DNA of 64,000 nucleotides from Mesorhizobium_G sp050247155 (GCA_050247155.1 JBFWUS010000015.1:14025-78024), one strand, 5' to 3'; counted from the first letter of the stretch, positions 24,897-34,005 are shown. The notes: generated by a model not told the origin, from the letters alone. Program-made: numbers and translations.

Positions 24897-26143
24897 GCCA
24901 GCTTACCGAAAACAGGCCGGCCGGTGACGGCGCTTTCGACGCAATCGCTAAGCGAGCCGTAAAGCACGGCATAGCCGGTGTTGCCCGGCGCGTAGTGCGC
25001 GAATTTCCCGGAATTGGTCATTAGCACGGCGTTGCTTAGCTCCGGCATGATCGGCGTTACCACGACGCAAGTATCGGCAACGATGATCACGCCGAGCGAT
25101 TCGAGCACTTTGCGCCGGCCTGACGCGTCGAGGTCGACAAGCACATGCCGGCCGGTGCAGGCGTAGATCGGAACCACTACTTGTCGGCCGGCGAGGAGGC
25201 GCTCCAACGCCGCGAACTCCGCAAGCGACAAATGAGGGCTTCCGACGGCCACGGCGTCGATCCGATCGACTTTGCCGGCAGTCGACAGTTTCGTACGCGC
25301 GGCGTCGACCATATCCGGCGTGACGACAATGATCTGTTCGACCGGCTTTCCGCCGAGCGCCGTGTCGATATCAGGCGCTTCCGGCGTCACGCCCGCGATA
25401 TGAAACAGTCCGACTGCGCCGGAAGACGCGGCGGCCGCGCCAAAGGCTTTCAAAGCGTCTTCGCCCGGGTGCACATCGATGCCCGCGATGACGCCCACAG
25501 TATTGCCAACCTCACGCCCATAAAGGCTACCCATAATCGGCCACGCGAAGTCTGAGCTCCGAAAATTATTTGAGAGATTAGAGATATCGAAAATAAGTGA
25601 AGCCTTACGGTTTTGGGCAAGATGAAGACCGTAGTCGGGGGCGCGGCCACTGATGGCGCAGGCGATATCGAGAAAATCGCCATATCGATTGGTGCGCGCG
25701 CCGAGCACCGAATTGCAGAACACGACCGCATTGGATTCGCCCCAGGCGACATCTGTGCCGAAGGCCGGACGATGGCCGGCCTGATAGGGCGCGCAGGTCC
25801 AACTCGGTTCGCAGCCGAGCTTGAGATAAGCCTGCATCATTCGACGCGCCATGTCGCGTTCCGGGCCGGCCAGCCTAATTCGCGAACAGCCGGTGAGATC
25901 GAGCGCGCCGACATTCAATGTCGAGCGCACGGAGACCTTCGCGCCGCCTTCGACAAGCTTTTCGGCGAACAGCGTGCCGGAATCGCCGTGATAAAGCGCA
26001 CCGTCGATATGGGCCGATGCAATCGGGATCAGTCGAGGCGCACCAATCAGCTTCGCCGCCTCGGCGACGATGCGCATCGCCATCGCTGTTCCGTCCTGGC
26101 CGGCAGCAACTGCACGTTCTTCGGCGGTAAGGTCGAGCGTCAA
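24893..26143 (-). CDS. Aconitase X catalytic (large) subunit
   Basis: Catalytic part of an AcnX-type dehydratase, 416 residues. Family traits include the N-terminal LTAEERAVAAGQDGTAMAMRI, HIDGALYHGDSGT, Cys-containing SWTCAPYQAGHRP and GESNAVVFCNSVLGARTNRYGD, and the C-terminal VVVTPIMPELSNAVLMTNSGKFAHYAPG. Cysteines in these segments are candidate ligands for an iron-sulfur centre. Known relatives dehydrate cis-3-hydroxy-L-proline. It overlaps the small subunit (4 bp) and the upstream GNAT gene (4 bp), so moeB, GNAT, large and small subunits form one tightly packed transcription unit. Confidence 0.88.
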   Translation of the reverse strand: MTLDLTAEERAVAAGQDGTAMAMRIVAEAAKLIGAPRLIPIASAHIDGALYHGDSGTLFAEKLVEGGAKVSVRSTLNVGALDLTGCSRIRLAGPERDMARRMMQAYLKLGCEPSWTCAPYQAGHRPAFGTDVAWGESNAVVFCNSVLGARTNRYGDFLDIACAISGRAPDYGLHLAQNRKASLIFDISNLSNNFRSSDFAWPIMGSLYGREVGNTVGVIAGIDVHPGEDALKAFGAAAASSGAVGLFHIAGVTPEAPDIDTALGGKPVEQIIVVTPDMVDAARTKLSTAGKVDRIDAVAVGSPHLSLAEFAALERLLAGRQVVVPIYACTGRHVLVDLDASGRRKVLESLGVIIVADTCVVVTPIMPELSNAVLMTNSGKFAHYAPGNTGYAVLYGSLSDCVESAVTGRPVFGKLA

Positions 26144-26625
26144 AGCTGCTTCCGCATCGTGAGGCTGGTCGGATGATTGTAGCCGGGATGGGCCGTTCTC
26201 TCCGTCTCGCGGAAGCCAAGCCGGGCGAATGCAGCGTGGTTTCCGGTAAGTTCGATCCGAGTCTGCAGTTCGAGGATTGGTTTGCCAAGCGCTTGGGCAT
26301 GAGCTTCAACGGCGTACAGCAGCCCTTTGCCAACGGCGCGTCTCTGATGCGATGGCGTAATTGCCAGCTTACCGACATAGATATGGTCGGCGCGTTCGCT
26401 CGCGAAAATGCAGCCAATCAGTCGGCCCTCTTCGGTCGCAATGAAGCAGGTTTCCTGCCGGGCCTTGTCAATCAGCACCTGCGGTGTCAGCCGTCTGGCT
26501 GAACTCGGGGGTTCGACGATCCCATCCATATAGGCGAAGGCCTCGCTAATCAGTGCGAGCAGACCGTCCCAGTCGTCAAAATGCTCTGGCAGGCGGCTGA
26601 TCTGAACGCCGGTCTTTGCCTTCAT
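26140..26625 (-). CDS. GNAT family N-acetyltransferase
   Basis: Acetyl-CoA-dependent acetyltransferase of 161 residues. The GNAT core is visible as ADHIYVGKLAITPSHQRRAVG (motif A, acetyl-CoA pyrophosphate binding) followed by GKGLLYAVEAHAQALG and the C-terminal NHAAFARLGFRE (motif B). The substrate is unknown. The start at 26625 overlaps the end of moeB by four bases and its end overlaps the AcnX large subunit, suggesting co-expression rather than chance proximity. Confidence 0.87.
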   Translation of the reverse strand: MKAKTGVQISRLPEHFDDWDGLLALISEAFAYMDGIVEPPSSARRLTPQVLIDKARQETCFIATEEGRLIGCIFASERADHIYVGKLAITPSHQRRAVGKGLLYAVEAHAQALGKPILELQTRIELTGNHAAFARLGFRETERTAHPGYNHPTSLTMRKQL

Positions 26626-27392
26626 CGTTTCGACCGCTTGTATTTCACGGTGTCGAACCGCGCACCGAGCCCATCGTATAACAGCAGACGGCCGATCAGT
26701 GGCTCGCCAATGCCGGTGATCAGCTTGATCACCTCCATCGCTTGCAGCGTGCCCATGACGCCGGTGAGCGCGCCGATCACGCCAGCTTCCGCACAGGATG
26801 GAACCAGGCCGGGAGGCGGGCGTTCTGGGAACAGATCGCGATAACCCGGGTTCGGCTTGCCGTTGACGTCCTTGTCGAACGGCGCAAAAACCGTCAGCGA
26901 TCCGTCGAAACGTCCGACAGCCGCCTGCACCAGAGGCTTTATCTCCGCCTCGCAAGCATCGGCCACTGCATAGCGCGTGTCGAAATTGTCCGAACCGTCG
27001 GCCACGACGTGATAGCCGCGCACAAGGTCACGCGCATTCCCGGTGGAGAGTCGAGTGCGGTGTAAGTTAACGCTGACATTTTTGTTAATGCCTGCAATGG
27101 CATTGCGCGCGCTTTCGGTCTTCGGTTTACCAACCGCCGACGTGGGATGAATGACCTGTCGCTGCAGATTGGATAGAGACACTGTATCATCGTCGACGAT
27201 GCCTAGTGTGCCGACCCCGGCCGCCGCGAGATATTGCAGCAGCGGTGCGCCAAGGCCGCCGGCGCCGACCACCAGCACCTTGCTTTTTTTGAGTTTTTGC
27301 TGACCCGGCCCGCCGATTTCCGGAAGGACGATATGGCGTGCATAGCGTTCCAGCTCGTCATCACTTAAAGGGGGTGGGGCAGGGGCGTTCAT
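26622..27392 (-). CDS. moeB: HesA/MoeB/ThiF family adenylyltransferase
   Basis: E1-like enzyme that adenylates the C-terminal Gly of a ubiquitin-like sulfur carrier (MoaD or ThiS). The 256-residue product starts LSDDELERYARHIVLPEIGGPGQ and has the ATP loop LVVGAGGLGAPLLQYLAAAG, NLQRQVIHPTSAVG and the DGSDNFDTRYAVADAC segment. The CxxC zinc pairs found in E. coli MoeB are not visible; only a single Cys remains in VPSCAEAG. It could serve molybdopterin or thiamine synthesis. No moa or thi genes lie beside it. Confidence 0.88.
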   Translation of the reverse strand: MNAPAPPPLSDDELERYARHIVLPEIGGPGQQKLKKSKVLVVGAGGLGAPLLQYLAAAGVGTLGIVDDDTVSLSNLQRQVIHPTSAVGKPKTESARNAIAGINKNVSVNLHRTRLSTGNARDLVRGYHVVADGSDNFDTRYAVADACEAEIKPLVQAAVGRFDGSLTVFAPFDKDVNGKPNPGYRDLFPERPPPGLVPSCAEAGVIGALTGVMGTLQAMEVIKLITGIGEPLIGRLLLYDGLGARFDTVKYKRSKR

Positions 27393-27423
27393 CGACCAAG
27401 CATAGGCAGCATAAAGACGCTTG

Positions 27424-28563
27424 TCAGCCGGCAGGGCTCACTTGCCCGTGGTCCACGGTCAGGAACTGCGCAGTGCCTTCAAGCGCCGAAAACAGGCCGT
27501 GTTCGGTGCCGGTCATGAAACACTGGCTGCCGAGTTCTTCGAGAATACCAAACAGTGCCGCCCGCCGGCCGGGATCGAGGTGCGCCGCAATCTCGTCCAG
27601 CAGGAGGATCGGTGTAATCCCCGACATTTCGGCCGACAGCCGGGCATGCGAGAGCACGATGCCGACGAGCAGCGCCTTCTGTTCGCCAGTCGAACAATAT
27701 TCCGCCGCCATCTGTTTCGGGCCATGCCGCACGAGGAGGTCGGAGCGGTGCGGGCCTTCCAGCGTGCGTCCGGCCGCCCGGTCGCGTTCGCGCCCGTCGG
27801 CCAAGGCACGGCGATAGACCTCTTCAATCTCCACCGCTGGCATTTCGTGGACAAGCCGCTCCAGCGAACCTTCCAGCGCCAATTCGGCGCGGGGGAAGGG
27901 GCCGTCCGAAGGCTGCCTTTCGATCATCGCTGTGAGCAGACGCACCATTTCGGCCCGCGCGGCCGCAATCGCAACGCCGGTCTCGGCCATCTGCGTCTCG
28001 ATGGCGTCGAACCAGCGCTTGTCGCTGGCGTTTTCGGTCAGCAGGCGGTTACGCCCGCGCATCGCCTTTTCGTAGTCGAGCGCACGCTGGCCGTGATGGG
28101 TGTCGATCGCTAGCACCAGCCGATCCAGGAAGCGGCGGCGGTCCGCCGCCGGACCGGTAAAGAGCGCGTCCATGGCCGGCGTCAGCCAGATGACACGTAC
28201 GATATCCAGCAATTCGTCGGCAGAGCGGGCATTAGCGCCGTTAATCCGGACGCGGCGGCTGGGTTCAGCGCCGCCTTCACCGCCGATCGTACCAGTGCCG
28301 ACCGACCATTCCCCGCGCGGACCGTCCAGCGTGACGCTGACGGCAAAGCCGTTGCCGGCGTCTTCGCGCGTGACTTCGGAATAGGTGGCGCGCCGCAAGC
28401 CCCTGCCTGGCGACAGAAACGAAATGGCTTCCAGCAGATTGGTCTTGCCGGCGCCATTCTCGCCGGTAAGCACGACCGCGCCCGGCGCGAGATCCAACGC
28501 CAGCGTGCGATAGTTTCGAAAATCTGTAAGCGCTATCTTACTTATGTGCACCACATCGGGCAC
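27424..28563 (-). CDS. recF: DNA replication and repair protein RecF
   Basis: RecF helps load RecA at gaps in DNA behind stalled forks. The 379-residue SMC-like ATPase has Walker A LTGENGAGKTNLLEA (about 34-48), LSPGRGLRR, the signature stretch CSTGEQKALLVGIVLSHA and the Walker B-like PILLLDEIAAHLD. It follows dnaN by 17 bp on the same strand, in the conserved dnaA-dnaN-recF order. Confidence 0.97.
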   Translation of the reverse strand: MPDVVHISKIALTDFRNYRTLALDLAPGAVVLTGENGAGKTNLLEAISFLSPGRGLRRATYSEVTREDAGNGFAVSVTLDGPRGEWSVGTGTIGGEGGAEPSRRVRINGANARSADELLDIVRVIWLTPAMDALFTGPAADRRRFLDRLVLAIDTHHGQRALDYEKAMRGRNRLLTENASDKRWFDAIETQMAETGVAIAAARAEMVRLLTAMIERQPSDGPFPRAELALEGSLERLVHEMPAVEIEEVYRRALADGRERDRAAGRTLEGPHRSDLLVRHGPKQMAAEYCSTGEQKALLVGIVLSHARLSAEMSGITPILLLDEIAAHLDPGRRAALFGILEELGSQCFMTGTEHGLFSALEGTAQFLTVDHGQVSPAG

Positions 28564-28580
28564 GTCGATTGTCCGATTGC

Positions 28581-29699
28581 CTAGACGCGCATCGGCATCA
28601 GGACATAGAGCGCCTGGTCGTCCGACGTGTCCTGGATCAGCGTCGGCGAGCCGGCGTCCGCCAGCAGGAAACGCGCCTCGCTGCCGGAAAGTTGTGCTGC
28701 GACATCGAGCAGGTATTTTGCGTTGAAGCCGATCTCAATCGGATCGGCCGCATAGTCGGCGGCGATTTCTTCCGTCGCGCTTCCGGAGTCCGGATTGTTG
28801 ACGGCTAGCACGACCTGCCCGTCGCCGATCGACAGCTTGACCGCCCGTCCACGCTCCGAAGAAATAGTCGAGACGCGGTCGACGGCAGAGGCAAAGGTCT
28901 GCCGGTCGATGGTGAGACGCTTGTCGTTGCCGGTCGGGATCACCCGCTGATAGTCGGGGAAGGTGCCGTCGATAAGCTTGGAGGTGATGATGACGGAACC
29001 GATGGTTAGCCGCATCTTGGTATCCGACACTTCGGTGGTCACCGCGATATCGGGATTGTCGACCAGTTTTTGGACTTCGCTGACGGTCTTGCGTGGGATG
29101 ATAATGCCCGGCATGCCCTCGGAGCCCGCCGGCGCATCGACTTCGGCTCGGGCGAGGCGGTGGCCATCAGTCGCGACGGCGCGCAGCTTCAGCTTGCCGC
29201 CGGTCTCGTGCGTGTGCAGGTAAATGCCGTTGAGATAATAACGCGTCTCCTCGGTCGAGATGGCAAATTGTGTCTTGTCGATCAGCCATTTCAGCGCCGT
29301 GGAGTCGAGCCGGAAGATATGTGGGAAGCTGCCGGCCGAAAGCTGCGGGAAGTCGGATTGCGGCAGGCATTGCAACTTGAAGCTGCTGCGGCCCGAGATC
29401 ACCGACATGGAGTTGCCGCTCTCGTCGGTCTTCAGCATCACTTCCGCGCCATCGGGCAGTTTACGTACGATGTCGTAGAGCAGGTGGGCAGGCACGGTGG
29501 TCGCCCCGGCCTGCTCGACGCTGGCCGCCGTCGCCTCGTTGATCTCGAGGTCGAGGTCGGTCGCCTTCATCTCGAGGCTCGCGCCTTCAGCCGACAAAAG
29601 CACGTTCGACAGGATCGGGATCGTGTTGCGGCGCTCCACGACGCGGTGAACGTGATTGAGCGACTTCAGGAGGTTCGAGCGTTCGATGATGACACGCAT
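28581..29699 (-). CDS. dnaN: DNA polymerase III beta subunit (sliding clamp)
   Basis: Ring-forming processivity clamp, 372 residues with three repeated clamp domains. The start at 29699 gives MRVIIERSNLLKSLNHVHRV, the standard N-terminus; an upstream in-frame extension to 29798 is not conserved-looking. The C-terminus ends in YVLMPMRV, which matches the usual xxMPMR clamp end. It lies 213 bp after dnaA and 17 bp before recF. Confidence 0.97.
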   Translation of the reverse strand: MRVIIERSNLLKSLNHVHRVVERRNTIPILSNVLLSAEGASLEMKATDLDLEINEATAASVEQAGATTVPAHLLYDIVRKLPDGAEVMLKTDESGNSMSVISGRSSFKLQCLPQSDFPQLSAGSFPHIFRLDSTALKWLIDKTQFAISTEETRYYLNGIYLHTHETGGKLKLRAVATDGHRLARAEVDAPAGSEGMPGIIIPRKTVSEVQKLVDNPDIAVTTEVSDTKMRLTIGSVIITSKLIDGTFPDYQRVIPTGNDKRLTIDRQTFASAVDRVSTISSERGRAVKLSIGDGQVVLAVNNPDSGSATEEIAADYAADPIEIGFNAKYLLDVAAQLSGSEARFLLADAGSPTLIQDTSDDQALYVLMPMRV

Positions 29700-29869
29700 G
29701 ACAAGTCTCGCAACTAAGAGGCGGCGCGGCCACAATGCAGCCGGTCCGGATTCCCGAGAAGTGGGTCGGATTCGCCGCAGGTGACAGGAAAAGGCCACCT
29801 AACGCAAGCCTTTGCGCCGATTTTGGGCCGGCGTTGCCGCCAGTCTTGGGGAAAACGCCGCAATGTTTG

Positions 29870-29895
29870 CGGGCAGCGCTTCGATGCGCTGCCCG
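29870..29895 (-). terminator. Hairpin after dnaA
   Basis: CGGGCAGCGC and GCGCTGCCCG form a perfect 10-bp stem with a six-base loop between the dnaA stop and dnaN. No T run follows, so this may be a transcript stabiliser or pause rather than a full terminator. The rest of the dnaA-dnaN gap (29700-29869) shows nothing else I can support. Confidence 0.45.
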
Positions 29896-29912
29896 TGGCC
29901 GGCAGGCCGGCG

Positions 29913-31487
29913 TCACGCCTGCTCGTGAATCAGTCGGCGCAGCAGCTCCAGTTCTTGCGAAAGCGTGTTGTCCCCATTGGACAAATCTTCGATCTTGCGC
30001 ACCGCGTGCAACACCGTGGTGTGGTCACGACCGCCGAACCGCCTGCCGATCTCGGGCAGGGAGCGCGGCGTCATGATCTTGGAGAGATACATCGCCACCT
30101 GCCGCGGCTTGACGATGGTGCGCGTGCGGCGATTGGACAAAAGTTCCGTCTTCGACACATTGTAGTGCCGCGCTACAATGCGCTGGATATCTTCGATGCG
30201 CACCCGCTTTGGCTCGCCGGCGCGGTAGATGTGGCCCAGCAACTCGTCGATGCGCTCGACCGTGATCTGCGGCTCGAACGAACGGCGGATCAGAAGCTGG
30301 TTGAACGCGCCTTCAAGCTCGCGGCCGCTGCCGGCCACCGTGCGCGCGACGTGGTCGAGCACCTCGTCCGAAATCGTCAGGCTAGTATCGTCGGCTTGCG
30401 CGCTGACGAGCCGCTGCTTCAGCATGGTGAGCCGCATGCCGTAGTCGGGTGCGCCCATCTCCAACGCCACACCGCCATTGAGGCGGGAGCGCACGCGCGG
30501 CTCCAGCGATTCCAGTTCCGATGGCGGCCGGTCGGCGGCAACGACCACCTGCTTGGCGCTGTCCAGGAGCATGTTGATCAGATGGCAGAACTCATGCTGG
30601 ATCATCTTGCCCTGCAGGAACTGCATGTCGTCGATGATCAGCAAGTCGATGTCGCGGAGTTGCTCCTTCAGCGTCAGCGCATTGTTATCGCGGATGGCTG
30701 TCGCAAAGCGCCACATGAAATATTCCGCGGTCAGATAGATCACGCGAGCACGCGGGTTGAGGCGCACAGCCTCGGCCGCGATCGCCTGCAAGATGTGGGT
30801 TTTGCCGAGGCCGACCGAAGCATGCAGGAACAGCGGGTTGAAGCGCATTGCGCTGGCATGCGATTCCGCGACGGCGCGAGCCGCAGCGAAGGCAACGCGG
30901 TTCGACGGTCCCTCCACGAAGGAATCGAAGGTGTAGCGCGCGTCGAGCGGCGAACCGATGACCTGCTGGCGCCCTTCCGGCTCCGCGGACTGGCGGGTCG
31001 ATGCTTTTTCCGCCTTCGGCGTGGCCAGAGCGGTGCCAAAGCCGAGCGAAGCTTGCACGTGCTTGACCGGCTTGCGGCTTTCCACCGAGACCACCGGTTC
31101 GCTCGGGCGGACCACCCGCGTTGCCGAGCGCACGACGATCTCAAGCCGCAGAAGGCGCGGTTCTTCTTTACGCCAAAGCTCGGAGATCAGATCCAGATAA
31201 TGGCCATTGATCCAGGATTTCAGGAACGCCGTAGGCACGGACAGCCGCGCCACGCTCGGCGCGCTGTCGTCCAGCTTCATACGGCCGAACCAACTGTTGA
31301 AAACGTCAGCGCCGAGCCGCAGCTTAATCTGCGTCATCACGCGATCGAAAATTGCCTGCCCCGGAGCTGGAGCTGATCTGCCGCCGGTCGCCCCAGATCC
31401 GGTCGTCTCCGTCATTTTCTCTTGTGTCCCCGCCATTGTTCCTATCGGCAGGCCCGCCGAGGCCTGTCTGACGACGCTGCTTTGCAT
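29913..31487 (-). CDS. dnaA: Chromosomal replication initiator protein DnaA
   Basis: AAA+ initiator that melts the chromosomal origin. The 524-residue product has domain I near IFDRVMTQIKLRLGADVFNSWFG-type residues (about 46-68), a variable linker, the AAA+ core with Walker A GLGKTH and Walker B LLIIDDMQFLQGK, sensor residues in RVRSRLNGGVALEM, and the DNA-binding domain IV signature GGRDHTTVLHAVRKIEDL. ATG 31487 is used; ATG 31436 and 31415 are alternatives because the first 35 residues are not conserved. A 760-bp non-coding region lies upstream. Confidence 0.96.
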   Translation of the reverse strand: MQSSVVRQASAGLPIGTMAGTQEKMTETTGSGATGGRSAPAPGQAIFDRVMTQIKLRLGADVFNSWFGRMKLDDSAPSVARLSVPTAFLKSWINGHYLDLISELWRKEEPRLLRLEIVVRSATRVVRPSEPVVSVESRKPVKHVQASLGFGTALATPKAEKASTRQSAEPEGRQQVIGSPLDARYTFDSFVEGPSNRVAFAAARAVAESHASAMRFNPLFLHASVGLGKTHILQAIAAEAVRLNPRARVIYLTAEYFMWRFATAIRDNNALTLKEQLRDIDLLIIDDMQFLQGKMIQHEFCHLINMLLDSAKQVVVAADRPPSELESLEPRVRSRLNGGVALEMGAPDYGMRLTMLKQRLVSAQADDTSLTISDEVLDHVARTVAGSGRELEGAFNQLLIRRSFEPQITVERIDELLGHIYRAGEPKRVRIEDIQRIVARHYNVSKTELLSNRRTRTIVKPRQVAMYLSKIMTPRSLPEIGRRFGGRDHTTVLHAVRKIEDLSNGDNTLSQELELLRRLIHEQA

Positions 31488-32017
31488 TCTTGCAATCCCC
31501 GTATGTGTCGCTGTGATTTAGCGATGCCGACCCGCGAGCCCCGCCCCAGTCGTCCGGCATGCCGCTGCCGCTGAAAAAACTCTGCTTGCCTCCCCGAAGT
31601 CGCCCCGCCGTAAAAACGAGCACGCAAAAACCCGCCCGGCGGTGAGCCGGCTTCAACTCAAAACTCCACTGGAACCCGCGCACGAGACACGTGGGAGAAG
31701 GCGCACGTCACCGCCCACAGACTCGCGCCTATGTTGTGGACACTGACGATTTTCGCTAGCTTACGCGGGCGTCGCCTGCTCTTCTTAATGAGGGAACCTT
31801 ATAGAAATTGGCTCGGAAGGGGCAAGGTGAAATATACCCTTTCTTAAGCAACATGCGCCCCGAATCGGGACGTCGAATTGGTCTCAACTTCATAAGTCGT
31901 TGCGATTCAAACTCTTCCCCGGCTTGCTCCTTCGAGATGCCCCGGCAAACTTTATTTTTTCGCCAAGCCCTTGACAGCTTTTCGCCACACAGTTCCCGGC
32001 AGCCGCCGGGGACAAGC

Positions 32018-32026
32018 TGTGGAGAA
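32018..32026. promoter_or_regulatory. DnaA-box-like site upstream of dnaA
   Basis: TGTGGAGAA differs from the E. coli-type box TGTGGATAA at one position. A single box about 530 bp from the dnaA start could support autoregulation, but a lone nine-base match is weak evidence. Confidence 0.25.
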
Positions 32027-32198
32027 CCTTCTGTAACCGATTGAAAATAAATAACTATCTACGCGATGTTGCGCGGCGGCAGCACTGCCGCTGGGGAATG
32101 CCGGCTAAGCAGGCGCAAAGGGCCGCGCCGCAATTGACTCTGGCCACGCGCATTGGCAGCGCGATCGCCTTTTCGATCGAGCCAACCGTTAACCGGCA

Positions 32199-32224
32199 AC
32201 AAAAAACCCGGCCGCAGCCGGGTT
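32199..32224 (-). terminator. Intrinsic terminator of rpsT
   Basis: On the minus strand an AACCCGGC/GCCGGGTT stem with a four-base loop is followed by a run of T residues (the A run at 32201-32206 on the plus strand). It lies about 25 bp after the rpsT stop codon, a textbook intrinsic terminator. Confidence 0.85.
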
Positions 32225-32247
32225 CCTCGTAGTCACTTGCGATCAGC

Positions 32248-32514
32248 TTAGGCCGAGAGCGCCTTGACCCGCCGCGTCAGGCGCGAAACCTTGCGCGAAG
32301 CGGTGTTGCCATGCATGACGCCCCTGGAAGCCGCGCGCGCCAGTTCCGGCTGAACTTCCCTCAGCGCTGCCGCGGCTGCGGTCGCATCGCCGGCCGCCAG
32401 AGCCTCTTCCACCTTGCGCACATAGCTGCGCACGCGCGAGCGGCGGTTCTTGTTGATTGCGGTGCGGCGGGCTATCTTGCGCGTCGCCTTCTTGGCCGAA
32501 GATGTATTGGCCAT
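32248..32514 (-). CDS. rpsT: 30S ribosomal protein S20
   Basis: Primary-binding protein of the small ribosomal subunit, 88 residues. It starts MANTSSAKKATRKIARRTAI and has the basic helical bundle with NKNRRSRVRSYVRKVEEAL and GVMHGNTASRKVSRLTRRV near the end. Start 32514 matches the conserved MANT; a longer in-frame start at 32550 is not used. A strong terminator follows. Confidence 0.97.
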   Translation of the reverse strand: MANTSSAKKATRKIARRTAINKNRRSRVRSYVRKVEEALAAGDATAAAAALREVQPELARAASRGVMHGNTASRKVSRLTRRVKALSA

Positions 32515-32670
32515 GGTGCCTCTTTCGTTGATCCGGTATATCCCGGTCAAGCACCGGGCCTACAAAACATTCGGGCGGCCAGAAGGCCGCCACGGTTGGC
32601 GGGCTTATAGTCGAGCTTTCCCGGCGCGTCAACGCACTGGAAGACATAATATCCAGCGAACTCGGCGCAG

Positions 32671-32720
32671 CGCCCCCCACGGACCATACTTGCCGTACTT
32701 TGCACCGTAGCGGGGGCGCA
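32671..32720. repeat. Inverted repeat downstream of the cyclase gene
   Basis: GCGCCCCC (32671-32678) and GGGGGCGC (32713-32720) enclose a loop with a smaller ACGG/CCGT pairing. It lies ten bases after the end of the cyclase-family gene, where it may act as a 3' structure or terminator for that gene. Confidence 0.4.
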
Positions 32721-32729
32721 TAGCACCTC

Positions 32730-33554
32730 CTAAACCAGGGCGATCACCCTTGCAGGGCCGCCGCTACCCTTGGCGATCTTCGGTGCGCCCACCACGATGG
32801 TTGCGCCCTTAGCCGGCAGGCGGTCGAGATTGGCGATGCCTTCGATCCCATACCGGCCCGACGGCAGCCATGTCTTGTGCACGATAAAATCTGGCGATTG
32901 GCCGAAATCCAGCGACAGCGTGTCGACGGCAATCGCCTTGGTTGAAGTCTCCAGCAATTGCTTGATCGCCTCAATATGGAAACCTGGAAAGTGCATGGTC
33001 TTGCCGTCTGGACCGAGGTTGCGGAATTTGTCGGTTTCGACATGCCGGCCCCAGCCGGACAGCATCGCCACGATGCCGCCGTCCGGCAGCGGTCCGTTCT
33101 GATCTGTCCAGGATTTGATGTCGTCGGGCGTCAGTTCGGCATCAGCATTGGCATCTGCCTTGGCGCGGATATCGATCACTGAAAGCCGTGCGACGAGATC
33201 CTCGACCGCAAGTTCGCCGACGCCCTTGCCATCCGCCGTGAAATGCAGGGGCGCGTCGATATGCGTGCCGGTGTGTTCAACGATGCGCCATTCGTTGATG
33301 TTGAAACCGTCCTTGGCGAAGTCGTTCTTTTTCTCGACCCAGAACTGCTGCGCGCCGAAATAGGTCGGAAAGTTCTCGACCAGATTGTGCGTCAGGTCCT
33401 CGGCCTTCTGGCCGGTCGTTGCCGGCGTTGTCTGGGCCTGCGCGGTCGCGGTTCCGGCAATCGCGGCGCCGGCGGCGACCGCGAGCCCCGCAAAGAAGCT
33501 GCGCCGGCTCAGCATATCCTTCTTGACGCTTTCGATCACGCAGTGATGGCACAT
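32730..33554 (-). CDS. Cyclase family protein, Tat-exported
   Basis: Metal-dependent hydrolase of the kynurenine formamidase/cyclase family (PF04199-type). The 274-residue product has a twin-arginine signal (SRRSFFAGLAVAAGAAIAG, residues 16-34), then the family signature EHTGTHIDAPLHF, whose His and Asp residues bind the metal, and later DGGIVAMLSGWG and MHFPGFHIEAIKQLL. Start ATG 33554 has GGGAGAGGA upstream. An exported form implies a periplasmic substrate; which one is unknown. Confidence 0.88.
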   Translation of the reverse strand: MCHHCVIESVKKDMLSRRSFFAGLAVAAGAAIAGTATAQAQTTPATTGQKAEDLTHNLVENFPTYFGAQQFWVEKKNDFAKDGFNINEWRIVEHTGTHIDAPLHFTADGKGVGELAVEDLVARLSVIDIRAKADANADAELTPDDIKSWTDQNGPLPDGGIVAMLSGWGRHVETDKFRNLGPDGKTMHFPGFHIEAIKQLLETSTKAIAVDTLSLDFGQSPDFIVHKTWLPSGRYGIEGIANLDRLPAKGATIVVGAPKIAKGSGGPARVIALV

Positions 33555-33624
33555 CGATCCTCTCCCACGTTGCAAGAGCGTTAGCATCATCCCGCCGGTA
33601 CAGGACCGCAAGCAAGAATTGTGC

Positions 33625-34005
33625 TCAGTTTCGACCCTGAAAGACATTCGGCACATGAACGGGCCAGCGCCAGGGCAAAACGGCGACCATGTCGAACCGC
33701 ACCGACAGCTTTGCATAGTCCAGTTGGCGCATCAGCCAGAGGTCGGCGGCGCTCTCGATACGGCGCTCGGAGTCCCGGCCGATCGCCTCCATCGCCGCCG
33801 TCAGGGTGGATCGCGCCTTCACTTCCACAATCAGCACCAGATCGCCGCGCCGCGCGATCAGATCGATCTCGCCGAGTTTGGTCTTGTAGCGGCGCGCGAC
33901 GATGCGGAAGCCTTTTACCATCAGGGCAGCCGCTGCCAGCCATTCGCTGCGATGGCCTCGCCGGTAGGCTTTGAAGCGCTTCTGCGAACTCGTCCGTTCA
34001 GCCAT
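33625..34005 (-). CDS. yraN: YraN family (UPF0102) endonuclease-like protein
   Basis: Small 126-residue protein with the restriction-endonuclease-like UPF0102 core: GEIDLIARRGDLVLIVEVKAR, containing the E-x-D...E-V-K nuclease pattern, after AAALMVKGFRIVARRYKT. Function in the cell is unknown. Start at 34005 overlaps the end of rsmI by eight bases. rsmI-yraN pairing is common in proteobacteria. Confidence 0.9.
   Translation of the reverse strand: MAERTSSQKRFKAYRRGHRSEWLAAAALMVKGFRIVARRYKTKLGEIDLIARRGDLVLIVEVKARSTLTAAMEAIGRDSERRIESAADLWLMRQLDYAKLSVRFDMVAVLPWRWPVHVPNVFQGRN

Larger units (their letters stand above)
31488..32247. other. Long non-coding region between dnaA and rpsT
   Basis: About 760 bp without a convincing gene. 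Visible items are the rpsT terminator at its right end, a DnaA-box-like TGTGGAGAA (32018-32026, one mismatch to TGTGGATAA), a weaker TGTGGACAC (31736-31744), GANTC sites at 31720-31724, 31862-31866 and 31903-31907, and a TTGACA at 31971. It likely holds the dnaA promoter with methylation-linked and autoregulatory control. Short open frames here look non-coding. Confidence 0.5.

Noticed and set aside
24893..26143. Ordinary aconitase
   Set aside because: It lacks the aconitase A/B domain order and size; the two-gene large/small layout and motifs fit aconitase X.
29781..31376. A 531-residue plus-strand frame opposite dnaA
   Set aside because: Shadow of dnaA: composition biased towards Arg, His and Gln, no motifs, and no ribosome binding site.
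31324..31683. Short minus-strand frame upstream of dnaA
   Set aside because: It overlaps the dnaA 5' end in another frame, is Gly/Arg/Ser-rich, and has no homology-like features.
31488..32247. Chromosomal origin of replication next to dnaA
   Set aside because: Only one good DnaA-box-like site and no AT-rich unwinding region are visible. In this order oriC is usually not beside dnaA, so I call this only a dnaA regulatory region.
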